NCBI GenBank assembly: GCA_024734495.1
Contig: JALMQS010000887.1
Coordinates: 921,115-985,114 of the forward strand
Reading direction: 5' to 3'
Length of the DNA: 64,000 nt
Origin: Forficula auricularia
Taxonomy: Eukaryota > Arthropoda > Insecta > Dermaptera > Forficulidae
Shown: in pieces, positions 33,500 through 43,545 of the stretch
How positions within the stretch are numbered: the stretch's first letter is position 1
Layout: every line of letters begins with the position of its first letter
The notes under the pieces: model-generated
Told to the model about the DNA's origin: nothing
Database searches by the model: none
What the model saw: only the letters and a program-made list of their open reading frames with translations
Translations under genes and position numbers: made by a program

Positions 33500-33825
33500 T
33501 TTTGGGCACAATTTAAAAGGATCCATGAAGATTTCGCTATTTGTGATGAAAATAAATTTCAATATTTAATTAAAGCCACGATTGAGGGTAGTTATGGTCA
33601 CTGGTTTTCCCCCGTCTGGTGCAAATTATTCAAAAGCAATTGAATTGTTGAAACAAAGATGTGGACCGGATGAATCATTGATTGATTATTATGTTAGAGA
33701 ACTCAAATTAATATTGATAACGGCTAATGGCAAAGAAAAAATATCTCTTAAAAATCTGTATGATAACCTGGAAACGCAACTTGGAGCCTTAGAATCATTG
33801 AAGGTGACCAAGGATAAATTTGGAT
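33500..33825 (+). pseudogene. BEL/Pao-type gag, fragment B
   Basis: Continues fragment A: FWAQFKRIHEDFAICDENKF and YLIKATIEG, then after one frameshift near 33590 VTGFPPSGANYSKAIELLKQ, CGPDESLIDYYVRELKLIL and LYDNLETQLGALESLKV. This is the conserved capsid-like region. Interrupted at 33826 by a second insertion. Confidence 0.87.
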
Positions 33826-34123
33826 CACAAAGAGAAACAAAGAGGTTGTCCTCTGCTTGATGCAAATAAACATACACACATATATATCGAGATGATATAT
33901 CTGTATATATATTATTTATTTGTTTGAGACTATAGTTTCGAAGACTTGGTCTTCATCATCAGTCTTTTTTTAATTATAAATGTTTTTCACGGAGTCAATA
34001 TCGTATGGATATTGAAAATTTGGTGTTCCTTCTTCACTGGTGGTCAGCTTAGAACTCTTTGTTTCTCTTTGTGAATCAACAACTCTGCTACTCTCGGCAA
34101 AACAAAAACTTTTCAATTTTCAA
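33826..34123 (-). mobile_element. retrozyme-like element carrying a hammerhead ribozyme, inside gag
   Basis: CACAAAGAGAAACAAAGAGG at the left and its inverse at 34050-34072, then the tail ATCAACAACTCTGCTACTCT...AACTTTTCAA. Flanked by ATAAATTTGGAT (33814-33825) and ATAAATATGGAT (34124-34135). No coding content; the only functional-looking part is the ribozyme at 33915-33975. Same family as 27563-27822. Confidence 0.82.
33915..33975 (-). ncRNA. hammerhead ribozyme, complete core
   Basis: Reading the minus strand: CTGATGA (33962..33956), stem II GAAGAC-CAA-GTCTTC, GAAAC (33939..33935), a very short stem III made by the palindrome CTATAG, then the cleavage triplet GTC (33930..33928). Stem I closes with GA/TC next to the core and ATTTAT/ATAAAT further out, across an internal loop. 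All invariant core bases of a type I hammerhead are present. The short stem III matches those of Penelope-like elements and retrozymes, which are thought to act as dimers. Confidence 0.8.
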
Positions 34124-34312
34124 ATAAATATGGATGTCTACTTTTCGCCTTAGTTGAATCAGCCCTACCAAATGAAACCTTAATTGAATGGGAAAGACAT
34201 AAGTGCAGAAATAAGGCGAAAGAAAATGAATCCGAGCTCGATCAACTTTTAAAATTCTTAAGAGGTGAAGTTAATTGTCAGGACAGAGCACAGAGGGTAC
34301 AAATTTCATTTT
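34124..34312 (+). pseudogene. BEL/Pao-type gag, fragment C
   Basis: After removing the ribozyme element the frame continues as YGCLLFALVESALPNETLIE, then WERHKCRNKAKENESELDQL and LKFLRGEV, the segment before the zinc knuckles in BEL gag. It ends near 34312, shortly before a third insertion. Confidence 0.82.
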
Positions 34313-34344
34313 AGAAGAAGAAAAATATAAAAAACAGCCACAAG

Positions 34345-35335
34345 AAAGAACTAAAATATAAAAATAATTTTTATAAAAAAAATAAAATCGGACTTCAAAA
34401 AACTTAAATGTAACAAATAAAATAATAATAACTTAAAAATAAAATAAAATCCATAAAAAGGTATAAAATAATTATCTTATTTAGTTACAATTAAACGACG
34501 AAATATTAACATGAAATTACTTTTTGAAGTCGATGCCAAACAAACTATACCTAGCGTACCCGCCAAACGTACTAAGTAAGATCCGTCAAGTGCGATTCAT
34601 AAAATGTATATGTTTGGCACCGACTTCAAAAAGTAATTTCATGTTAATATTTCGTCGTTTAGTTGTAACTAAATAAGATAATTATTTTATACCTTTTAGT
34701 GGATTTTATTTTATTTGTAAGTTATTATTTTATTTGTTGCATTTAATTTTTTTGAAGTCGGTTTTATTTTTTTTATAAAAATTATTTTTATTTTTCTCTT
34801 TCTAGTGATGTTATTAATAGTGACTTAATATAATACCTTGCATGCATCTCGTAAGAGAAAGCATCAGGCGAATGAATCAGAAAATGATAATAAAATTCAA
34901 TTAATAAATATAGAAATTATCTCGAAACGTTTGCGGGTTTTAAATGAATGTTATAAGATTTTTTTTATAAAAGATTTTATTTATCATAATTTCGATTATT
35001 TGGTCATAAGAATTGAAGATTTACGTTATTTCGTCATTGATCATATCGTCAGAACTTGACCAAATTAATATGGCACCATACCTAAGATACCACCTTTCCA
35101 ATAAAAAAAGAATCATCGAAATCGGTTCATAAACAAAGAAGTTAGGCCTGAACGAACCTAACAAAAAAGGTCTAATACCAATGAAAAAAACGGGACCAAT
35201 CGGAAGCTAGACTGAACCCAATGCAATTTTTTTCAAAATCGGTTCACAATTGGCGGAGATATGAGGTAACATATACACAAAAAAAAAATTCAGTCGAATA
35301 TAGAACCTCCTCCTTTTTTGAAGTCGGTTAAAAAG
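34345..35335 (+). mobile_element. GACTTCAAAA family, best-preserved copy, inside gag
   Basis: Palindrome 34360-34800, then CTCTTTCTAG (acceptor-like), a 73-codon frame (34838-35059), and the right end CTTTTTTGAAGTCGGTTAAAA. It lies between gag fragments C and D, so it is younger than the gag copy. Confidence 0.8.
34838..35059 (+). CDS. small basic protein of the GACTTCAAAA family, unknown function
   Basis: Reads [20 protein letters not shown], then LINIEIISKRLRVLNECYKI and [21 protein letters not shown] basic cluster (RKRK) lies at the start, and no ATG is needed if it is the 3' exon of a spliced message: an acceptor-like TTTCTAG lies 34 bp upstream of the frame. Worn copies of the same text are in the 23097 and 37488 elements, so it was once a conserved part of the repeat. 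I do not recognise the domain. Confidence 0.4.
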   Translation: MHASRKRKHQANESENDNKIQLINIEIISKRLRVLNECYKIFFIKDFIYHNFDYLVIRIEDLRYFVIDHIVRT

Positions 35336-35531
35336 ATAGGTTACCTACAGCAGCCAGTTTAATAAATATTAAGAAAACATGCATTTTCTGTAAAGGGCGG
35401 CACTCGATACTGAGTTGTCTGAAGGCGAGAGATCTAAGTAAAAACGAAATAGAGAATATTTTAAATGAAAACGGATGTTGTTTCATTTGTGCCAAAAGGG
35501 GCCATCATTCAAATTTAGGGTCTTGTGTATA
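35336..35531 (+). pseudogene. BEL/Pao-type gag, fragment D (zinc knuckles)
   Basis: Reads RLPTAASLINIKK, then CIFCKGRHSILSCLKARDLS and CCFICAKRGHHSNLGSCV, followed by a stop. Two zinc-knuckle-like C-x2-C...H...C units (CIFCKGRHSILSC, CFICAKRGHHSNLGSC) are the nucleic-acid-binding end of BEL/Pao gag. No protease, RT or integrase follows. Confidence 0.85.
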
Positions 35532-35929
35532 GTTTTAACTTTTCCTTTATTTTTTGTCTTAAATCAAAAAGTTTCCGTTTATTAACTAAAATTGATCAGA
35601 TTTTTATTCAAGAATACAGCCATGCGTTTAATAAAAATATTTTATTCTTTTTGTATCTCTTGTATTTAATTTTTTTTTAATTTAAGATAATCAATGTGAT
35701 TTATCTTTTTAAAATAGTAATTTAGGTATACAGGTGTTTCATATCATATAAGAGAAGATTAGATAGTAGTTGTATATATATATATAATTTATCATTATAA
35801 TTAGTATTTCCATATTTATGATAATTAATAAATCGCTTAAGTATAAAGTCTCACTCATAAGATTGAGTGAAATAGCTAAGTATCTAGTAAGAACACATTT
35901 TTAATTCATTACGAATCCTACTTTTCTAA

Positions 35930-36790
35930 CGATACTTTATATATCTACTCTTATTAAACGAGCAAAAATTGTATATTTATTTGTATATATATTTGTTTGT
36001 ATATATATTTAATATATATTTATTTGTTTGTATATATATTTGTATCTTGGTTCTATTTTGAAAACGACTCTACCTGATTTTGATGAAATTCACGAGTTAG
36101 GGGTTTTTTGGGGTGACAATTCGATCTGTCACGGTCTCATCTTCGACAAAATTGGGTTTTTTCGTAATCAAATTAATTATTCTCAGGTAGACAAATCCCA
36201 TTCTTAGGGTTTTAAAAAAGGTTTCCTTTTCCTTCTGTGCTCAGGCAGACAATGGGTCAGGTAAATCCTTTATTCTCAAAGGCCTTGAAGAAGTATTGTG
36301 ATTGTGGTTTTTAACATATTTTGTTCAACCTAAATGTTAGAAATATTAATAAGCGTTTTATAATTGTTTTTATAAAGAATTTTATTTATTTAATAGAATA
36401 AAAAATAATCAAGAATTTATTTAAAAATATATTTCGCATAAGCAGGTCTCAATTTTCTGAAAAAACAACACATTTTGATAGGTTTTATTTATTAACAATT
36501 GGTAGAATAAAAATGAATCATATGGTTGAATCAAAACAGGTGCAGTGGTGGGGGATCCGGGGGTAGGGCGAGGTTTCGGGGGTGGGGTCGAAGCGGGGGG
36601 GTGGGGGGGGGTACAGTGGGCGAATACTATATATATTTGTATTTTTTTTAATTTGAAAACGGCTCTCAAATAAAAATCGACCTTTTTATCAGAATTTTAA
36701 ATTAAAAATAATATTAAAATAAAGGTTTTAACTTGAAGGAAGAAGTTACCGAGCATCGCTCGGTGCCTCCAGGTACTATATGTTATATGT
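35930..36790 (+). repeat. dispersed repeat ending CCGAGCATCGCTCGGTGCC
   Basis: Blocks ATTAAACGAGCAAAAATTG, TTTGAAAACGACTCTACC, GACAATTCGATCTGTCACGG and the end GTTACCGAGCATCGCTCGG match 45865-46480 in inverse order. It contains a G-rich run (36547-36611). A further end piece is at 37300-37325. Confidence 0.7.
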
Positions 36791-37084
36791 ATATAAAATT
36801 TTAAATTTTAACTAAATCAAATATTAAAAGAAAAATGTTTGTTCAAGAAAATATTTATAATCAAATGATCGGTAAAAGTAATTATAAATTGTAAAATTTC
36901 AATAACGAATATATTATACACCAATGCTTCTTAAAGTAGTGGGCCGCGGCCCCTAGGGGGTGATGGATTACCCGCAGGGTCCGCAAAGAGTTGCAAATGT
37001 AACAAATAAATGATTATTGTTAAATAAGTTTAAATACTTGGATTATAATTATAAAATTTCGATAATGTATTGAAATGTTGAAAT

Positions 37085-37170
37085 GCAGAAAATTTGCCAT
37101 TCAGCTCGATGAATCTACTGACAACACAAATAATGCCAATTTAATTATTTTTATTAAATATCAGTATTTT
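37085..37170 (+). pseudogene. hAT transposase fragment (DEST motif region)
   Basis: KCRKFAIQLDESTDN followed by ANLIIFIKYQ matches the FALQLDEST(D)...L..F(V/I)RY block of GTF2IRD2/ZBED-type hAT transposases, which includes part of the catalytic core. It is cut off at about 37170. Confidence 0.8.
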
Positions 37171-37487
37171 TGAACCGTGAAAGTTAAACAATATAATCAA
37201 TAATTTCTTGTATTAATTCTACATATTAGAAAATTATTTTTTTAATTTTTGAAAAGTCCTTGAAATTTGAAACTTAAGCTATTTAGAGGCAAATAGTTAC
37301 CGAACATCGCTCGGTGCTCCAGGCACTTACAACTAAAAGACGAACTAAGAATATTTCTTTTAGAAAAGTAATTCGAATAGCAGCTCTTTTCTGTGATCAA
37401 AAGTGGATGTGTCTAATTTCTTATTTAACGGATTTTTTGACAAAGTAAATGAATTGAATCTCTCCACTTAAGGGAAAAAAACTAATT

Positions 37488-38676
37488 AACCGACATCAAA
37501 AAAGGAGGGAGGTTCTCAATTCGACTGATTTTTTTTTTTTGTGTTTATGTTACCTTATATTTTTTTGCATTGGGTTCAGTCTAGCTTCCGATTGGTCCCG
37601 TTTTTTTCATTGGTATTGGACCTTTTTTGATATGTTTGTTCAGGCATAACTTCTTTGTTTATGAACCGATTTTAATGATTCTTTTTTTATTGGAAAGGGG
37701 TACCTTAGGGGTGGTACGCATATTAATTTTGTCAAGTTCTGAAGATATGATCAATGAAGAAATAAAGTAAATCTCCAATTCTTATGACCAAATAATCGAA
37801 ATTATAATAAATAAAATCTTTTATAGAAAAAACATGAAACCTTCATTAAAACCCGCAAACGTTTCGAGAGAATTTATATATTTATGAATTGAATTTTATT
37901 ATCATTTTCTGATTCATTCGCCCGACGCTTTCTCTTACGAGATGCATGCAAGGTATTATATTAAGTCCCTATTAATAACATCACTAAAAAAATTTTAAGA
38001 AAAAAATAAAACCGACTTCAAAAAAAAATTAAATGCAACAAATAAAATGCACTAAAAGGTATAAAATAATTATTAACTTATTTAGTTACAACTAAACTAC
38101 GAAATATTAACATGAAATTACTTTTTTAAGTCGGTACCAAACAAACTTTACCTATAAGCGAGCGTACCAACCAAACGTACTAAGTAAGATCCGTCGAGTG
38201 CGATTCATAAAAGGTATATGTTTGGCACCGACTTAAAAAAGTAATTTCATGTTAATATTTCGTAGTTTAGTTGTAACTAAATAAGTTAATAATTATTTTA
38301 TACCTTTTAGTGCATTTTATTTGTTGCATTTAATTTTTTGAAGTCGGTTTCATTTTTTTCTTAAAAATTTTTTATTTTTCTCTTTTTAGTGATGTTATTA
38401 ATAGTGATCATATCTTCAGAACTTGACCAAATTAATATGACACCATCCCTAAGATACCCCCTTTCCATTAAAAAAAGAATCATCGAAATCGCTTCATAAA
38501 CAAAGAAGTTAGGCCTGAACAAACCTAACAAAAAAGGTCTAATACCAATAAAATTTTTCAAAATCGGTTCACAATTGGCGGAGATATGAGGTAACTAACA
38601 TAGGCACAAAAAAAAAAAAAAAAATTCAGTCGAATAGAGAACCTCCTCCGTTTTTTTGAAGTCGGTTAAAAAGAGA
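37488..38676. mobile_element. GACTTCAAAA family, double-ended copy
   Basis: An inverted arm (37488-37990, starting TTAACCGACATC) is followed by the palindrome (37995-38365) and a direct arm ending TTTTTTGAAGTCGGTTAAAA at 38670. The whole therefore reads as a large imperfect palindrome. Coding-like text in the left arm is inverted and broken. Confidence 0.75.
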
Positions 38677-38732
38677 AAAATAAAAATAATTTTTATAAAA
38701 AATAAATAAAACCGACTTCAAAATAAGCTGAT

Positions 38733-39306
38733 GTGTTCTGATGTGGCCATCCACTTGACTTTACCATACAACCTGGCCCCTAAAATTATTTATAATCATC
38801 TAAGGTGGGGGGGGGTTAGTTTTTGCATTTTTATACTTCTGGCGTCCCATTGATTATGTATACAAAATTTGGTTGAGTTTGCTCAAACGGCCTAGTTTTT
38901 AATTTTTAACCCCCCCCCCCTCCAGCCCTCTTAATTTTGGGTCAATATACACCAAAACCTAATCAGCTCTTAATCTCAATGGACCAAAACTACGTGTGAA
39001 ATTTGGTTTCGATATTCACACTAGTTTTTGAGCTAGCTCGTCCACAAAAATTTGATAACGCACGGACTAACTAACAGACAACCAGACTAACAGACATTTT
39101 GACAAAACAATCATTATCTTGAAAAATATAATTTTTTCGATGTTCACTTATTAGAGCTTTTTTGTATGCCATGGTTTCGCTCAATTTTTTTTAATCAAAA
39201 TAGTTTCAGCCGTTTTCGAGATATTTTGAAAAAAAGAAGGAAAAAACCACTTTTTTCATACACGATTACAATACTTGACCATACCCTGTATGGTAAAGTA
39301 AAAATT
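38733..39306 (+). mobile_element. TTTACCATAC family, copy
   Basis: Starts GATGTGGCCATCCACTTGAC / TTTACCATAC and ends CATACCCTGTATGGTAAAG, so the ends form short inverted repeats (ACTTTACCATAC). Inside are G- and C-homopolymer blocks, ACTAACAGACAACCAGAC units, and CGATGTTCACTTATTAGAGC. No coding content. Confidence 0.75.
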
Positions 39307-39705
39307 AAATGCAACAAATAAAATAATAATAACTTAAAAATAAAATAAAATATACTAAAAGGTATAAAATGATTATCTTATTTAGTTACAAATAAACGAC
39401 GAAATATTAACATGAAATTACTTTTTGAAGTCGGTGCCAAATCATATACAATTTATGAATCGCACTTGACGGATCTTAATTAGTACGTTTGGGGAGTACG
39501 CTCGCTTATAGGTATAGTTTGTTTGGCACCGACTTCAAAAAGTAATTTCATGTTTATATTCCGTCGCTTAGTTGTAACTCAAATAAGATAACTATTTTAT
39601 ACCTTTTAGTGTATTTTATTTTATTTTAAGTTATTATTATTTTATTTGTTGCATTTAATTTTTTTGAAGTCGGTTTTATTTTTTTTATAAAAATTATTTA
39701 CTAAT
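39307..39705. repeat. GACTTCAAAA family, palindrome only
   Basis: AAATGCAACAAATAAAATAA...ACTTTTTGAAGTCGGTGCC and inverse, ending TTTTTTGAAGTCGGTTTTA at 39680. No coding part attached. Confidence 0.75.
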
Positions 39706-39748
39706 TCTCAACAATAAGTTACAAGCTTTTCAAAAAAAATTTATCAGT

Positions 39749-40421
39749 ATGGTCCATGAGTTTTGGTCAAGGAGAACACAAGCATGTATATTTCTTTGCA
39801 TGATTTTCTTGATGAAATTAATATATCATCCATTGCGGGTCATTAATTCTGTAATTAAAAATTTTCGTCGAAGAAGGGAGAAGCAGCTTATTGCTCCTAC
39901 CCCATCTGTCACCTCTCAGGGATGGACCATTTTTCTCTCTCACCTATATGCCAGGGTTGTCCGAAAAAATTCAAAAAATATTTAAGAACTATAATGTACG
40001 CACGGCCTTGGCATCAACTGGTAATATGTCCTTTTTATTTAATAACAAGGATGTAGTTCCACCCCACGGACAACATAATGTGATATACTTAATTAAGTGC
40101 CGCGATTGCCCGAAACCTACAAGTGTTTATGTGGGTCAAACATCTCGCATTTTTTCTTTGCGGAAAAGAGAGCATGAATTAAGTGTAATAAATAAAAAAG
40201 CTTCGACAGCCCTGAGCTCACACCATATCGATACCTCTCATGAATTTGAGTTTGATGATGCTGTCATCTTGATGAGATTGTGGAACAATTATAAGCGTCT
40301 GCTAGCCGAAAAATGCTTTATTAAGACGTATGGGCAAAGGGCTCTTAATTTTCAAACTGATTGCATTGGGCTTAGCAATGCTTACTTGTCAATATTGACA
40401 AATACTGATGCCCAGGTATAA
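39749..40421 (+). pseudogene. Penelope-like element, C-terminal GIY-YIG endonuclease
   Basis: The reading starts VINSVIKNFRRRREK, shifts frame once near 39930, then gives YMPGLSEKIQKIFKNYNVR, HNVIYLIKCRDC, SVYVGQTSRIFSLRKREHEL and LNFQTDCIGLSNAYLSIL. Y-x-GLSEK-I--I and C-x2-C...YVGQTSR...R..EH are the tail of the RT and the GIY-YIG nuclease of Penelope-like retroelements, which cuts target DNA. The RT itself is absent (5' truncation). Confidence 0.88.
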
Positions 40422-41010
40422 TAAACATTGAGAAAGGGGGAAAGAATTGTAAAAAGGTAAAGAAGAAAAAAAATTATTTTTATATTGTCATTTTAAATTC
40501 GAATTTTTTTATTCTTAATGTTTGTTAATTATTTTGAGAAATCTTTTAATTAAGAGATGTTTGTGAGGGGTCAGTGATCCTAATTAGATCAATGTCCTCA
40601 TAATTATTATTATTATTAATTGAATGAAATTGAAATTTGCTATATTTGTACTTGAGACGTTGCGTATATCAAGTGAGAGCACACCAAGATTTATGTACCA
40701 TTTTGTAATTCATATAATTTTGTATATTATGATAAAATCCACAACAACTCTGCCTGCGGACAATTTATTTATAAAATTAATTGTGTCGCTAATACTGTAA
40801 GATATAATTTTGTAATTAACAAGTTTGGATTTTTTGTAAAAATTTTTATTGTAATTTTACAAGTGTGCTCTATCGCTTTTTTCAGCTCTTAGGAACTGAT
40901 TGATGATGGCATTATTTAATTAAAGCCGAAACGTTTTCCATAATTGGGAGTTTTTTATTCAGCAGAGGCTACCCATTGGCTGAATCCCTCTCCATTACTT
41001 AATTATATTT
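40422..41010 (+). mobile_element. 3' region of the Penelope-like element
   Basis: AT-rich 3' untranslated part. It ends with the ribozyme-like core (40900-40938) and a terminal block TTTTTTATTCAGCAGAGGCT...CTCCATTACTTAATTATAT, which is shared with both arms of the hairpin at 12478-12640. Confidence 0.65.
40896..40940 (+). ncRNA. hammerhead-like core, degenerate
   Basis: TTGATGA (40900-40906), stem GGC...GCC, then GAAAC (40928-40932). One base differs from the CTGATGA consensus. Its position at the end of a Penelope-like element is where family members carry hammerheads. Confidence 0.5.
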
Positions 41011-41071
41011 ATCATTATCAACGGAACTTAAAGAAACAATCTTAAATCATCTGACATAATCAACTAGATAA

Positions 41072-41252
41072 ATTTATAATTTTCTCATTAGTATATTAAA
41101 GAATAATTAACATATTAACGAGAATTGTTTTGATCGAGATTTTTAAACAAGATATATATATATATATCGCGAGACTACTGCCGTTAACAATTTTCGTTAA
41201 TATGTTAATTATTCTTTAATATATTAATGAGAAAATTATAAATTTATTTAAC
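41072..41252. repeat. hairpin with about 70-bp arms
   Basis: AAATTTATAATTTTCTCATT...TTAACATATTAACGAGAATTG and its inverse meet around a (TA)n loop at 41152-41167. Confidence 0.8.
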
Positions 41253-41419
41253 TTCATTATTTCAAGTTAGAAATATATAAGTTCAGATATTATTTTCACT
41301 TAATAAATGACAAAAATCACCTGCATTCGATTTGCGATTGAATCAAATATAGGAAACATACGAATAATCAATTAGCTTCTTTTAAAAATATTTACCGAAT
41401 TTAAATCAAAATAAAGAGC

Positions 41420-41530
41420 ACAACTGGATAATAACACCATTTAGTTCTAATTTACAATTTGGACACCTTCCTTGGAAATTACAAGAGGAATTAATTGTGT
41501 TGAGATCAGATTCAACACTTGAATTGGAAC
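41420..41530 (+). pseudogene. hAT transposase fragment (C-terminal block)
   Basis: LQFGHLPWKLQEELIVLRSD and STLELERF correspond to the LQEE-I-L--DS-L---F block before the dimerisation motif in hAT transposases. It is the second half of the element whose DEST block is at 37085. Confidence 0.65.
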
Positions 41531-42614
41531 GATTTTACTGTTAACCTTAGTAAATGCATGCATTGACTAGTAAGTGTATGCATATAGGAAATTCAAAATT
41601 ATAATTAGTTTTTTAAACAATCTGAATTTAAAAAAATAGGGAGGCTGTGGGATATTGAGTTGGGTTCCAAGGGGGCCGCAACTTCAAAAAGGTTTAAGAA
41701 GCACTGTTATACACTGTACGAAATTGCATTAAAAAAACCCCCAATTTTTAAAAATACTTTTATTATTCGAGAGGCAGTCTAAATAGTGAATTCTCTCAAA
41801 AAATAGTATTATTATTTATTTATTTTTTATTGCTTATAGTGACTAAAAATGGAGGCCAGGCTGCCCTCCGGTTCAAGCACAGCTCACAAAATTTGACCGG
41901 CTATAATTTGACCCCTAGATCAACTTACCCTACACACAGACACACATAAAAACGTCCATAAAAGTAAAGATCATTTACCTAGGATCTGACTATGTTCCTG
42001 AAGCTCATATATAAAAAAAAGTTAGAAATATATAAAATGAGTAGAAAAATCATTTCTAAGTTTTTTTTATATTTATATATACAACTATGAAAAAATTCTC
42101 CTCTATGAACAAAATAAGGAATTTCTCAAAAATTTAAAAGTCTGGCATAAAGTATTTTCATATTAGAATATATTGGATAACCGACCAGAGGGGGATATAA
42201 TTAACATACTATGCATAATGAGTGAAAAGTATTATACCAGAGTGTATGTATACTCTGTTTTATGCTCATAATTCTTAAAAATGTAACATATTCCCTAAAC
42301 ATTATTTGAATAATTACAGTTGTTATGGCAGAGCCGGAACCTAGAGATATTGTCTCCTGAGGAAGAAGGATAAATTTTTGCCCCAATGTATATACGAGTA
42401 TTTTCACTTTATCCAATGCGAAGCATGGGAGAAAGTATTGTAATCGGTCGCGCGGCAAGCGCAACTTCAAAGGGTCCTCAGGTAAAGACTACGGAACCCA
42501 TGGACTCAATTAAGGTCACAAATTGAAGTATTTAATGAGATTGAATTTTAGCACGTGACGGTTTTGCCAAAAATTACCTGGAATCTCGCCGAGAGGCCAA
42601 AAAGTGCCATTTAT

Positions 42615-42790
42615 TTTCGGAAGTGCGTAGGGATGTATGTATGTTATCGTTTTTTTCGTCCACGATTTTTTCCACACCTTTGCACCGATTGAAATGAAAT
42701 TGAAAACCTACCATTATTTTAACAAAATGAAGTGCTGATTAGTTTTTGGTACATATCGGCCTACAAACATTAGTATTATACAACATTATT
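42615..42790. repeat. dispersed repeat, shared with 12730-12860 and 62270-62410
   Basis: CCGATTGAAATGAAATTGAAA, ATGAAGTGCTGATTAGTTTTTGG and flanking words recur at 12780-12850 (direct) and 62285-62400 (inverted). Confidence 0.6.
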
Positions 42791-43116
42791 TATTTCAGTA
42801 CTTTTTTAGTTTTTTCTAAATATCTTTAAAATGACTTAACCAATTTTGATGAAATTTAATATCCTAATTAAGTACCTTGGGGACGACAAAAAAGGTTAAA
42901 TAAAGTTTTTAGTAAAATTATATTTTAAAGTACTTTACTCTAAAGTAAGATTTTTAAATTCTTTAAAATTTATTCATTTTATCTGTTTAATATAGGACTC
43001 ATTTAACCTAAGTAAGAGTGGATAGGCTTTTCTCTGTGAAATGCTAAAAATTTGGGAGGAAAGTTTATAAGTAACCATAGCAACTGCGTTCTTTTCTTAT
43101 CCGTTACCTTTATAGA

Positions 43117-43545
43117 AGAATCGACTTAAAACCAAAAATAGCGATTGATTCTCATCTAGTACTTGAGGAATAACCATTCTATATTGGATTTTTGACGTTT
43201 CGGTTTTTATTGGTAACCATTGCTGAAGAGATAGAGGAATCGATTTAAAATCAAAAACAGCGATTGATTCTCATCTAGTACTTGAGGAATAACCATTCTA
43301 TATTGGATTTTTGACGTTTCGGTTTTTATTGGTAACCATTGCTGAAGAGATAGAGGAATCGATTTAAAATCAAAAACAGCAATTGATTCTCATCTAGTAC
43401 TTGAGGAATAACCATTCTATATTGGATTTTTGACGTTTCAGTTTTTATTGGTAACCATTGCTGAAGAGATAGAGGAATCGATTTAAAATCAAAAATAGCG
43501 ATTGATTCTCATCTAGTACTTGAGGAATAACTATTCTATAATGAA
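43117..43545 (+). repeat. tandem repeat, unit 119 bp, about 3.6 copies
   Basis: Units start GAATCGA(C/T)TTAAAA at 43117, 43237, 43356 and 43475 and differ by only a few bases. On the minus strand each holds CAATGGTTACC...AAAACCGAAACGTC, which looks like a worn hammerhead 3' half. Confidence 0.9.

Larger units (their letters stand above)
36922..41706 (+). mobile_element. large hAT element, 4.8 kb with nested insertions
   Basis: CAATGCTTCTTAAAGTAG at 36922 and the inverse of CAGTGCTTCTTAAACC at 41706, with matching GGGCCGCGGCCCC/GGGGGCCGC subterminal blocks and the perfect 8-bp target duplication TTATACAC on both sides. Transposase traces: RKFAIQLDESTDN and ANLIIFIKYQ at 37085-37165, and HLPWKLQEELIVLRSDSTLE at about 41460-41530. 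The middle is replaced by later insertions (GACTTCAAAA and TTTACCATAC families, a Penelope-like fragment and a hairpin). Confidence 0.85.

Noticed and set aside
33582..33860. The end of this frame ([12 protein letters not shown]) as part of gag
   Set aside because: Those residues come from the inserted ribozyme element starting at 33826.
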